A stretch of DNA of 64,000 nt from UBA6776 sp964636785 (GTDB lineage Bacteria; Bdellovibrionota; Bdellovibrionia; Bdellovibrionales; UBA1609): contig CAZWVK010000001.1 of assembly GCA_964636785.1 (NCBI GenBank), positions 7,485 through 71,484 of the forward strand, written 5' to 3'. Positions 8,185 to 15,997 of the stretch are shown piece by piece (within the stretch, counting starts at the first letter, position 1; every line of letters begins with the position of its first letter). Position numbers and translations under genes: made by a program. The notes under the pieces are model-generated. The model was not told where the DNA came from, did not search any database, and was given only the letters and a program-made list of their open reading frames with translations.

Positions 8185-9348
8185 ATGGCTAAAATTCGAA
8201 TTCGAGAGCTGACAAAAGATATTCCTAAGGAAGCAAAGAATCTTTGTGAGAATATGCTTTCTGATCTTGAAAAGGCAAAGCGTCCGGTTTTATCGGCCGT
8301 GAAGTGTTCACTGGATAATTCCTTTTATGATCCGAAGGTGGGCTTTTTAACTCCTGGAGATAAGACTGTAAAAACAGAGCTCAATGTTTCGTCCGTTCAA
8401 AAGATGGCGCGAACCGTTTTTATGCTTGAAATTCTTTTAGAGAATTTAAAATCAGGCGCGGTAAACACAAAAAGGGAGCTTTACTATATTTCTAAAGGTT
8501 TGGTGAGAAGCAATCCTCATTTTAAGCCTCTAGATTTTGATGATCAGCCTGAGAGTGATTCGATTGTGGATTTCATTTGTGATATGCTTGAAGTTTATCG
8601 TGAGGAAATGAACTGCTTTGCTAACGATCGTGGTGGTCAAACCTATTCTCAGAACTTAGTCGTAACTGAAACTTTATCCGGCGGTGAAACTGCGGTTGTG
8701 GATTTAAGCACTCTTGGAACAACACCGTTTCAGCCGAAGAACAAACCGCAGCAGTTCAAGTTAAAATCAAAAAAAGGAAAAATTGATTTTTGCTTAGTCA
8801 TTGAATCAGAAGGTACGGCGAACACGCTTGTGGCAAATGGAATGCATAAGCGTCACAACTGCATCATCTTAGGTGCTCAAGGGGTGCCATCCAATGGTGT
8901 TCGCGGATGGTGTAAAACCATTCAAGATCAATTGAAAGTTCCCATGTTCTTCTACGGAGATCTGGATGCTTACACTCTTCAAAACATTTACCGGACATTG
9001 AAAGCAGGGTCTGCGGCCAGTCTTATTCGAAACTCGGACTTCTCTGCACCTGAGGTTCACTTTCTTGGGGTATTGCCTGAAGACGTTAAGAAGTATGATC
9101 TTCTTTGCTATAATGTGAGTGAAAAGGATGTTTCCGAAGCTAGGTCTTTAAAGAAGGCAAAGGATGCTCTTCAGAACGATCCCTTCTTTCAGGATAAAAA
9201 GAACAAGCGTCTGGCGGATATCTTGCGCTGGCTTGTAAAAGAAAAGAAGCGTTGTGAACAGCAAGCTGTCTTTTCAGTGGATCCTAAAGATCCATTGATC
9301 TTGGAAAAGATTATTGTGGAAAAAATCAAGAAAGGAGCGTACGTATAG
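8185..9348 (+). CDS. top6A: Type IIB DNA topoisomerase (topo VI), subunit A (Spo11-like)
   Basis: 387 aa, DNA-cleaving subunit. The 5Y-CAP (winged-helix) domain has TKRELYYISKGL, with the second tyrosine (Tyr101) at the position of the Spo11 catalytic tyrosine. The Toprim domain shows VIESEG (Glu207), GAQGVPSNGVRG in place of the archaeal GxGxPD-x-TR segment, and FYGDLDAY (Asp259, Asp261) followed by IYRTLKAGS, equivalent to the archaeal D-x-D-P-x-G and K/R-x-GS motifs. All catalytic elements are therefore present, though the Toprim sequences are divergent. Thirteen bases after top6B, same strand: an operon giving both subunits. Confidence 0.92.
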   Translation: MAKIRIRELTKDIPKEAKNLCENMLSDLEKAKRPVLSAVKCSLDNSFYDPKVGFLTPGDKTVKTELNVSSVQKMARTVFMLEILLENLKSGAVNTKRELYYISKGLVRSNPHFKPLDFDDQPESDSIVDFICDMLEVYREEMNCFANDRGGQTYSQNLVVTETLSGGETAVVDLSTLGTTPFQPKNKPQQFKLKSKKGKIDFCLVIESEGTANTLVANGMHKRHNCIILGAQGVPSNGVRGWCKTIQDQLKVPMFFYGDLDAYTLQNIYRTLKAGSAASLIRNSDFSAPEVHFLGVLPEDVKKYDLLCYNVSEKDVSEARSLKKAKDALQNDPFFQDKKNKRLADILRWLVKEKKRCEQQAVFSVDPKDPLILEKIIVEKIKKGAYV

Positions 9349-9353
9349 GCTCT

Positions 9354-10934
9354 ATGAGCTTATCACGTCGCGAATTTTTAGAGTTCCTTGGTATTTCCGC
9401 CAGTGCTGCTTTTGCCACTCAGCTTTCTGGATGTTCAAGTCTTGAAAAATGGGTTTCTGGCTCTGCATTTAAAGCACTTGCACCTACCGATAAAGATGAT
9501 TTGGTGTTGGCCGATGGGTTTTCCTATCGGCGCCTTGTCTCCTGGGGAGATAAGATCAACTCCAACGGTGAAATATTTGGTTTCAACAATGATTATCTCG
9601 CTGTCCTTCCATTGAAAGGTTCATCATCACTCCTTTGGGTGAACCATGAGTATGTCGATCCGCTTTTTGTGAGTGGCGTTCCGTTTGGAAAGGATCGCAC
9701 AAAGAAACAAATGAAAAATGAAATGCATTCCGTTGGTGGATCGATTTTAGAGATTACGCAATCCGGTGGTGAGTGGGCGCTTGTGCCGAATTCACTTTAT
9801 AATCGAAGAATCACTGCATTCACTAAAATTCCTTTTTCAAATGGTGAGAAGATTCAAGGCTCCAATGTCGCCGTTGGAACGATGGCGAACTGTGCGGGTG
9901 GTGTGACTCCTTGGGGTACAGTTTTAACCTGTGAAGAGAATTACGACACGTTCTGGGGTGAGGCCAGATTTGATTCTCTAGGCAAAAGGCATGTTGATTA
10001 CACAGTTGCAGAATGGGGTTGGTATAAGTTTGAAGGCCGACCACCAGAGCATTATGGTTGGGTTGTGGAAGTCGACCTTTCAACCGGTAAAGCGGTTAAG
10101 CACACTGGGATTGGACGTTATGCTCATGAATGTGCAACGACAGTGATCTCCAAATCGGGTGAGCTTGTTGTTTACTCTGGAGATGATGCGGAAGATGAGC
10201 ATCTTTATAAATTCATATCTGATTCGCCGACATCTTTGAAAAGTGGAAGGCTTTACGTCGCTTCCTTAGAGCAGGGCCGTTGGCTTCCTTTGGATAGAAA
10301 TGCGGATTCAAAACTTAAAGCTAAATTTCAATCTCAGCTTGATTTGTTGATTCGTACACGAGAAGCCGCAAAGATTGTGGGTGCAACTCCACTGGATCGC
10401 CCGGAAGATATTGAGATTCATCCGCAAACAGGTGATGTGTTTGTGGCGCTCACGAACAATAAATCTAAGGGCAATCTTTTTGGATCACTTTTAAAGATTC
10501 GTGAAAAGGATGGAGATTCAAGTTCGCTTGAGTTCGAACATTCGACTTTTCTTGCAGGTGGTAAGGATACTGGCTTCGCATGCCCTGATAATTTGGCATT
10601 TGATCGAAAAGGTGATCTCTGGTTTACGACCGATATGTCAGGATCTGTTATGAACAAAGGAGAGTATCGTCCATTCAAGAACAATTCCTTATTCTATGTT
10701 CCGATGAAGGGAGCCGGTGCAGGTAGGGCACATCGTGTGGCATCTGGTCCCATCAACTCAGAGTTGACTGGGCCCTATTTTTCGCAAGATGGAAAGACGC
10801 TCTTTCTCTCTGTGCAACACCCGGGAGAGCGTTCGACTTCATTGGATCAAATGTTGAGCCATTGGCCAGGTGGCGGCGACTCCATGCCTAGACCATCTGT
10901 GGTGACGATTTCTCTGCCTGATTTCGTGCTTTGA
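9354..10934 (+). CDS. PhoX-type (DUF839) phosphatase, Tat-exported, probable lipoprotein
   Basis: 526 aa. N-terminus carries a twin-arginine motif (SRREFLEFLG) followed by a hydrophobic stretch and a lipobox LSGC (Cys27), so it should be folded in the cytoplasm, exported by Tat and lipidated. The body matches DUF839/PhoX: LLWVNHEYVDPLF, NCAGGVTPWGTVLTCEENY, GRYAHECATTV, SGDDAEDEHLYKF, GATPLDRPEDIEIHP and a final HPGERST. PhoX enzymes are calcium/iron alkaline phosphatases. It starts five bases after top6A, so it may be co-transcribed although no functional link is evident. Confidence 0.87.
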   Translation: MSLSRREFLEFLGISASAAFATQLSGCSSLEKWVSGSAFKALAPTDKDDLVLADGFSYRRLVSWGDKINSNGEIFGFNNDYLAVLPLKGSSSLLWVNHEYVDPLFVSGVPFGKDRTKKQMKNEMHSVGGSILEITQSGGEWALVPNSLYNRRITAFTKIPFSNGEKIQGSNVAVGTMANCAGGVTPWGTVLTCEENYDTFWGEARFDSLGKRHVDYTVAEWGWYKFEGRPPEHYGWVVEVDLSTGKAVKHTGIGRYAHECATTVISKSGELVVYSGDDAEDEHLYKFISDSPTSLKSGRLYVASLEQGRWLPLDRNADSKLKAKFQSQLDLLIRTREAAKIVGATPLDRPEDIEIHPQTGDVFVALTNNKSKGNLFGSLLKIREKDGDSSSLEFEHSTFLAGGKDTGFACPDNLAFDRKGDLWFTTDMSGSVMNKGEYRPFKNNSLFYVPMKGAGAGRAHRVASGPINSELTGPYFSQDGKTLFLSVQHPGERSTSLDQMLSHWPGGGDSMPRPSVVTISLPDFVL

Positions 10935-11084
10935 GGAGCGTTTTACGTTTTTTGTCACAGATGGATCTTTTGGGACAAAATTTGTCGTTAGTGGCAACTG
11001 AAAACAAGTTAAACATATTCTAGCTCTCTTGAACCTGGGCACTATCCTTGCTTTTAGAGCATGTGAGGATAGGAGACGTGTGCT

Positions 11085-12653
11085 ATGGCTAGGAAGCTAA
11101 ATATATCTTATAGATCGGTGATTTTCCTTTTGGCAGTGTCCTTTATGGCCATTGGGTGCGCGGATAATCGTGGCTTTCAAACCAAGCGTTTGAAAACACC
11201 AGCGATTTTCGATCAGAAGCCAGGCGGCGAGAACCAGCCTGAAACTCAACCTCCTCAAATGACAGCTCCTGTTTTAACACCAGAAGAAATCACTGAGAGA
11301 ACGGATCAGGCCATTGAGAATAGAACTGAGAGAATTTCGGATTCGACTTTCGTTTACAATGAAGGTGGCAACGAAACTCAAGTTACAGAGTCTGAAATTG
11401 AAGAGAAAAAGCAGGAGCTTCGCGAAAAGGCTATCACAACAATGAATCTTCCAGCGGATCAGCAGATTCTAAAGGGCCTAAGTCTTTCTCTGAATCAAGG
11501 GGCAACTGCGGGAAGCATTCCATTAAATATAAAGGGTGTCGTAAATATTGATGGCACTTTGGATTTTTTCACTGCCAATTTGGTTTTAAGCAAAACAGAT
11601 CAAAGAATTTCTGGAAAAGCCTCTGCTCTTCAATGGGTCAGCAATCGTTCAGATGTGCAGACCCAAATTTCTGCATATTGCAATGGCGCAGCAGATGCGG
11701 TCTGCAGTGAGATTTCGGTAACGGTTGAGCTTACGCGCGGAGAGAGCGAGCAAGTCTTTGTGGCTCAGTACTCTCAAACCAATGAAGGGTTTGAGATTTC
11801 AGGTTCATCGACAGGTCTTTTGAGCTTTGATGACGCCTCTCAAAGCACAAGCTCGGAAGATGAGCCAGCGGAAGATGATAATATTGAAACTGGTGATGAG
11901 CAGGTCGAAGAGGCACAAGGTGAAGACACTCCGGCTGAGGAAGCTCAACCAGAGGAGACTCAAACTGAAAATACTCAAAGTGAAGAGCAGCAAGAAGCCC
12001 CGGCTCAACAAGAAGTAGCTGTTGAAGAAACTCCAGCGGCACAAGACCAGTCACAACAACAACAGCAGCAGGCGGATCAGCGCCGTGCGGATCAGCAAAG
12101 ACGTGCTGAACAAGCGCGATTAGCTCGTCAAGCGGAGCAAGAGTCAATGGATGCATTGAGAAAGTATCAAGCTGAAAAAGCTCAAACCGCTGCTCAGCAA
12201 AAGCGTGCTGAAGAGATGCGCCGCTTTCGTCAGGCTGACCAACAGTCGATGGATAATTTAAGAAAATACCAGGCTGAAAAAGCTCAGGCTGCAGCAGCGA
12301 CAAAAACGCATCGTCAAGCGGAGCAAGAATCCATGGACGCGTTGAAAAAGTATCAGGCTCAACAAGAGCCAGCTGCAAAAACGCATCGCCAAGCAGAGCA
12401 GGAATCCATGGATGCGCTTAAGAAATATCAGGCTGAGCAAAAACGACTTGAGCAGTTAAGACAATTTCGAAAGGCCGAGCAACAGTCTATGGAAGCTCTA
12501 CGTCGTCAGCAGCAACAGAAGCAAGAGCGTAAGCTCTCTCTTCCGGAGCTTCGACGAAAAGCCGAGGATGAGTCTATGAAAGAGCTTGAGTATCAAAGAA
12601 AGATCGAAAAGATCTTAAAAGACAATGAGGACGCCAGAAGCCAGGAAGTCTAG
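11085..12653 (+). CDS. Repeat-rich lipoprotein with coiled-coil C-terminus
   Basis: 522 aa, not recognised as a known family. Signal peptide with lipobox AIGC (Cys25). Residues about 125-245 look like a small beta-rich domain with two cysteines (YCNGAADAVCSEI). Then an acidic Glu/Thr/Ala/Gln-rich low-complexity stretch (250-330), and from about residue 348 six imperfect copies of a 20-29 residue motif of the form RQAEQESMDALRKYQ, predicted to be a long alpha-helical coiled coil. Layout suggests a membrane-anchored rod, possibly in the periplasm or on the outer membrane. Preceded by a 150-base gap with no clear promoter; GGAG lies about 12 bases before the ATG. Confidence 0.75.
   Translation: MARKLNISYRSVIFLLAVSFMAIGCADNRGFQTKRLKTPAIFDQKPGGENQPETQPPQMTAPVLTPEEITERTDQAIENRTERISDSTFVYNEGGNETQVTESEIEEKKQELREKAITTMNLPADQQILKGLSLSLNQGATAGSIPLNIKGVVNIDGTLDFFTANLVLSKTDQRISGKASALQWVSNRSDVQTQISAYCNGAADAVCSEISVTVELTRGESEQVFVAQYSQTNEGFEISGSSTGLLSFDDASQSTSSEDEPAEDDNIETGDEQVEEAQGEDTPAEEAQPEETQTENTQSEEQQEAPAQQEVAVEETPAAQDQSQQQQQQADQRRADQQRRAEQARLARQAEQESMDALRKYQAEKAQTAAQQKRAEEMRRFRQADQQSMDNLRKYQAEKAQAAAATKTHRQAEQESMDALKKYQAQQEPAAKTHRQAEQESMDALKKYQAEQKRLEQLRQFRKAEQQSMEALRRQQQQKQERKLSLPELRRKAEDESMKELEYQRKIEKILKDNEDARSQEV
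12126..12600 (+). repeat. Six-copy coding repeat, (R/K)(Q/K)AEQESMDALRKYQ type
   Basis: Imperfect tandem repeat inside the lipoprotein gene. Each copy encodes a core ending in S-M-(D/E/K)-x-L-(R/K/E); the spacing between cores alternates because some copies carry an extra QKRAEEMRRF-like insert. Copies 1, 3 and 4 are nearly identical in protein, copies 5 and 6 diverge, which fits expansion from a central unit. Confidence 0.8.
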
Positions 12654-12661
12654 CTTGATGA

Positions 12662-12919
12662 TTAACGTCGGCCAAGCCTTCGATTATTATATTCTCGAAT
12701 CGAATAAAATCCATACGTGATAGCCTTAATGCTATCACGTATTTCTGTTTTTACAGCCTCATAAGAATAACTCGGCAGTGGAGTTCCTTGGGAATTGAGA
12801 GCTGTTAAATACTGACTTAATACACGCTCAACCAAATCCTCTTGAGGGGCATCATCAAATTCGCCGCTTTGAATGGCATCCAAAACGAATTGATAAGGGC
12901 TTGTTTCTTTAGGCGACAT
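12662..12919 (-). CDS. Small protein of unknown function
   Basis: 85 aa, not recognised. Mostly helical, acidic N-terminal half (FDDAPQEDLVERVLSQYL) and basic end (REYNNRRLGRR). ATG at 12919 lies 17 bases from the divergent GTG of the NFACT gene, so its promoter must lie within that gene or be shared. Convergent with the repeat lipoprotein, eight bases apart. Coding potential is supported by its fit between neighbours and by reasonable amino acid composition; no signal peptide or membrane segment. Confidence 0.6.
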   Translation of the reverse strand: MSPKETSPYQFVLDAIQSGEFDDAPQEDLVERVLSQYLTALNSQGTPLPSYSYEAVKTEIRDSIKAITYGFYSIREYNNRRLGRR

Positions 12920-12936
12920 ACGTATAGATTAATCTG

Positions 12937-14220
12937 GTGAAGACGCTAGCGCCAGGGGAAATTCGACTTCTTGTTCACACTCTTCATCATCTTGAGGGTG
13001 CAAGGCTTCAGGCCGTTTATTCTACTAAAAAGGATTTGATTTTAGAATTTTGGCTCAAAGGGGATCTTTATTTTTTATGGTATGAAGACTCCAGCCTTAG
13101 GCCCTTCGTTTCATTCTGGCCACAGGAGCTGCCACTCAAATTTAAAAAATCACAAACGCCCATCGGTTTATTCTTAAAAGCTCATTTCGTTGGGAACCAC
13201 CTCACTTCAGTGACATTTCATCCAGAGTTTGGGCGAATGTTTCGACTGTATTTTCATAATGAACTCTCCATTGAATTTCGACTCTTTACCCATGGTTCAA
13301 ATGTCATTGCAAAGACGAGTGATAAGCAAATCAGCCTTCATAAGCCGAAGAGCCTACAGAAAGTGGAAAAGGAGTTTGAGGAATCCCATCTTCGAAGTGT
13401 GGAAGAGTTCTCAAATGAGTGGCTTCAGTTTCATTCCAAAGTCCGAATGAAGGGGGCTGTTTCTGACAGCAAGCATTCAAGTGACCACCTCGAAAAAGAG
13501 CTGGCAAAAAAGAAAAAGAAGCTCGCAAGGGCTATTCAACAAGTGAGTGAAGAGCTTGAAAAGAAGGAAAACTCTTTGTTTCAAGAAGTTGGAGAGTGGC
13601 TCACTCAGAATCGTTCCTATTCAAATCTTCCAGATGAATATATCCCATTTGTTGACCAGCGAAGATCTATTCACTGGAATGCAGATCATTGCTTTCAAAA
13701 AGCAAAGGAGATTCGGAGAAAACAAATCGGAACGCAGTCACGCCTCAACGACCTAAAGGCTGAGCTGAAGAGTCTTGAAGAAAAAGGAATCGCTGCACTT
13801 GAAGCGAGATCTAAAAGAGCGCCAGAGCGCCTTCACTCCAAAGATGAAATCAAAGCTCGAAGCTTTCAGGTCAGTCCAGATTTGAAAGTCATCTCCGGAA
13901 AAAATGCGAAAGACAATATGGCTCTCTTAAGACGTGCCCAAGGATGGGATCTATGGTTTCATCTTCGCGACTTTCCAAGCAGTCATGCGGTTTTGTTTCG
14001 TGCTAAAAAGCGAGAAGTCACTCCACATGAAGAAGACAAGGTGATTCAGTGGTTCTTTAAACAGACATTTGGCAAAAAGTGGGAGCAAGAATTAGGCAAT
14101 AAATTAGATGTGATTGTTGCCGAGTGTCGTTTTGTAAAACCCATTAAGGGGGATAAGCAAGGTCGCGTTCATTATCATAATGAAAGAGTGCTCAGAAGAG
14201 AAGTTCAGCCGAGTGATTGA
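12937..14220 (+). CDS. NFACT (Rqc2/RqcH-related) RNA-binding protein, short form
   Basis: 427 aa. N-terminal NFACT-N-like region (1-130, EIRLLVHTLHHLEGARLQAVY), long coiled coil (about 180-300) and C-terminal NFACT-R domain with ISGKNAKDNMALLRRAQGWD, LWFHLRDFPSSHAVLF and the final VHYHNERVLRREV. The D-L-W-F-H motif is the family hallmark. Family members bind the 60S/50S-peptidyl-tRNA complex (RqcH adds alanine tails during ribosome rescue). This copy is some 140 residues shorter than typical RqcH; the helix-hairpin-helix segment between NFACT-N and the coiled coil appears to be missing, so tailing activity is uncertain. GTG start, no strong ribosome site. Confidence 0.83.
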   Translation: MKTLAPGEIRLLVHTLHHLEGARLQAVYSTKKDLILEFWLKGDLYFLWYEDSSLRPFVSFWPQELPLKFKKSQTPIGLFLKAHFVGNHLTSVTFHPEFGRMFRLYFHNELSIEFRLFTHGSNVIAKTSDKQISLHKPKSLQKVEKEFEESHLRSVEEFSNEWLQFHSKVRMKGAVSDSKHSSDHLEKELAKKKKKLARAIQQVSEELEKKENSLFQEVGEWLTQNRSYSNLPDEYIPFVDQRRSIHWNADHCFQKAKEIRRKQIGTQSRLNDLKAELKSLEEKGIAALEARSKRAPERLHSKDEIKARSFQVSPDLKVISGKNAKDNMALLRRAQGWDLWFHLRDFPSSHAVLFRAKKREVTPHEEDKVIQWFFKQTFGKKWEQELGNKLDVIVAECRFVKPIKGDKQGRVHYHNERVLRREVQPSD

Positions 14221-14229
14221 GAGTGAAGC

Positions 14230-14257
14230 TTGACAGCTTTTATGAAGGCGTTATCTT
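14230..14257 (+). promoter_or_regulatory. Sigma-70-type promoter of the ABC cluster
   Basis: TTGACA (14230-14235), 16-base spacer, TATCTT (14252-14257), in the short gap between the NFACT stop and the ABC ATPase start. The expected transcript start is near 14264, giving a leader of roughly 28 bases with GGGAGG at 14279. Confidence 0.55.
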
Positions 14258-14291
14258 TTAAAAGTCATATATTATTTTGGGAGGAAATGAA

Positions 14292-15233
14292 GTGATAGAA
14301 GTCAAAGGTCTCTCGAAATCCTATGGTGATCGCAAGGCGATCAGTGAAATCGATTTTACAGTCAATAAAGGTGAGGTTGTTGGGTTTTTAGGCCCCAATG
14401 GTGCAGGTAAGTCGACCACAATGAAAATCATAACGGGCTATATGGCACCCACCGATGGTCAGGTCTCAGTGGCAGGATTTGATATTTTCGAAAATCCAAT
14501 TGAAGTGAAAAGGCGAATTGGATATTTGCCAGAAACCCCACCTGTCTACACCGATATGAAAGTGGGCGCTTATTTGAAGTTCTGTGCCAAGCTCAAAGGT
14601 GTACCAAGTGAGGAACTCGAGGTTTCAGTTGAGCGCGCATTGAAGAAAACGAGTTTGGAATCAGTAAAAGACAGAATGATTGGCAACTTATCAAAAGGAT
14701 TCAGGCAGCGGGTTGGTCTTGCGCAAGCACTAGTCTCTGATCCTGAGGTTTTGATTTTAGATGAGCCTACGGTTGGCCTTGATCCAAAGCAAGTTGCCGA
14801 AATGAGAAATCTGATTAAAGAATTAAAAGGACAGCACACCATTATCTTGTCCACTCATATTCTTTCTGAAGTTCAAGCGAGCTGCGACAAGGTTATTATT
14901 ATCAATAATGGAAAGATCATTGCTGAAGACAATCTGGCAGGCCTTTCAAAGAGAATGTCTGGTGGTGGCCAGCTCAGAGTTCGCGTAAAGCGGCTAGCTG
15001 ATCAAGTGGCACAGGAGTTGGTACAAATTGAGAATGTCAGAGAAGCAAAAAATACTGGCAATTATGTTGAAGTTCTAACGGATGGAAGTGATGCGGCTAC
15101 TGAAAAGGTTTCTGAAAAAGTTGTTTCTATGCAGGCCGGGCTTCTTGAGCTTCATAGCTCTTCACTCAGCCTGGAAGATATCTTTATTGAACTGACTGGT
15201 GAGAAGATCACTCAAGAGGAGGTTTCACCATGA
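14292..15233 (+). CDS. ABC transporter ATP-binding protein (GldA-like)
   Basis: 313 aa. Complete ATPase: Walker A GPNGAGKST, Q-loop LPETPP, signature LSKGFRQRVGLAQAL, Walker B VLILDEPTVGLD, switch histidine ILSTHIL, plus a C-terminal extension of about 90 residues usual in ABC-2 exporters. The GTG at 14292 is chosen because GGGAGG lies seven bases before it; an upstream TTG would place the ribosome site inside the gene. First of a cluster with a six-helix permease, a GldG-type protein and a DUF4340 protein, as seen in the gldA/F/G arrangement outside Bacteroidetes. The substrate is unknown; gliding is not implied. Confidence 0.92.
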   Translation: MIEVKGLSKSYGDRKAISEIDFTVNKGEVVGFLGPNGAGKSTTMKIITGYMAPTDGQVSVAGFDIFENPIEVKRRIGYLPETPPVYTDMKVGAYLKFCAKLKGVPSEELEVSVERALKKTSLESVKDRMIGNLSKGFRQRVGLAQALVSDPEVLILDEPTVGLDPKQVAEMRNLIKELKGQHTIILSTHILSEVQASCDKVIIINNGKIIAEDNLAGLSKRMSGGGQLRVRVKRLADQVAQELVQIENVREAKNTGNYVEVLTDGSDAATEKVSEKVVSMQAGLLELHSSSLSLEDIFIELTGEKITQEEVSP

Positions 15234-15994
15234 AGAGCGCCTTAACGATTGCGGGCAAAGACTTTAAAAATCTTCTTTTTAGCCCCATGTTTTGCTTTAT
15301 AGCTGCACTTTGTACAGTTCTATGGAGTTTTACGTACCTCAGAAATCTGATTGTTTTTGCAGAGAGCTCAAGGGGGATGTTTAATCCCGGTGGCGAAAAC
15401 CTAAGTCTTCAAATGACTGTATTTTTGAATCACATTTCTCAAATCAACCTTCTTTTTATCTTTATCGTTCCCGCATTGACTATGCGCCTGATCGCTGAGG
15501 AGAAAAAGCTCAGAACCTATGATCTGCTTTTGACCGCACCAATCACTGCAACTGAAATTGCAATCGGTAAGTTTTTAGGAGCCTTTGGTGTTGTCTTTGT
15601 TTTAATTTTACTGTCAATGCTCTATCCACTTGGGACGCGGTTTTTGGCGGACTACGCAATGCTTCCTTTATTCACAGCTTACCTCGGTGTTTGTTTGGTG
15701 GCTGCCGTTTATACAGCAATTGGTGTGTTTGCGTCGTCGCTGACATCTTCTGTTGTTTTAAGTGTGGTGATGGGACTGATCTTTAATCTTCTACTTTGGT
15801 TCGTCAGTCAGGGTGCTGAGAATGCGACTGGGGTGATTATGGCGAGTTTTCTCGAACACCTCTCTATTGGGGATCATTTTATGTCATTTATTCGTGGCTC
15901 AATTCGTTTGAAGTCCGTTGTTTTTTTATTGAGCTGCATGAGTCTTTTTGTCTTTCTCACACAGCGTGTGGTTGAGTCTTCGAGGTGGAGGTAG
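15230..15994 (+). CDS. ABC-2 type permease (GldF-like)
   Basis: 254 aa with about six transmembrane helices and the conserved N-terminal KDFKNLLFSPMF and extracytoplasmic MRLIAEEKKLRTYDLLLTAP, which is the ABC-2 family coupling region (R-x-x-AEE-x-x-GT-x-E/D-L-L-L). Start overlaps the ATPase stop (ATGA). It should form the membrane part of the transporter with the preceding ATPase. Confidence 0.9.
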   Translation: MKSALTIAGKDFKNLLFSPMFCFIAALCTVLWSFTYLRNLIVFAESSRGMFNPGGENLSLQMTVFLNHISQINLLFIFIVPALTMRLIAEEKKLRTYDLLLTAPITATEIAIGKFLGAFGVVFVLILLSMLYPLGTRFLADYAMLPLFTAYLGVCLVAAVYTAIGVFASSLTSSVVLSVVMGLIFNLLLWFVSQGAENATGVIMASFLEHLSIGDHFMSFIRGSIRLKSVVFLLSCMSLFVFLTQRVVESSRWR

Positions 15995-15997
15995 GCT

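Noticed and set aside
11731..12378. 215-residue minus-strand open frame
   Set aside because: Antisense of the repeat lipoprotein, no ribosome site or recognisable motif.
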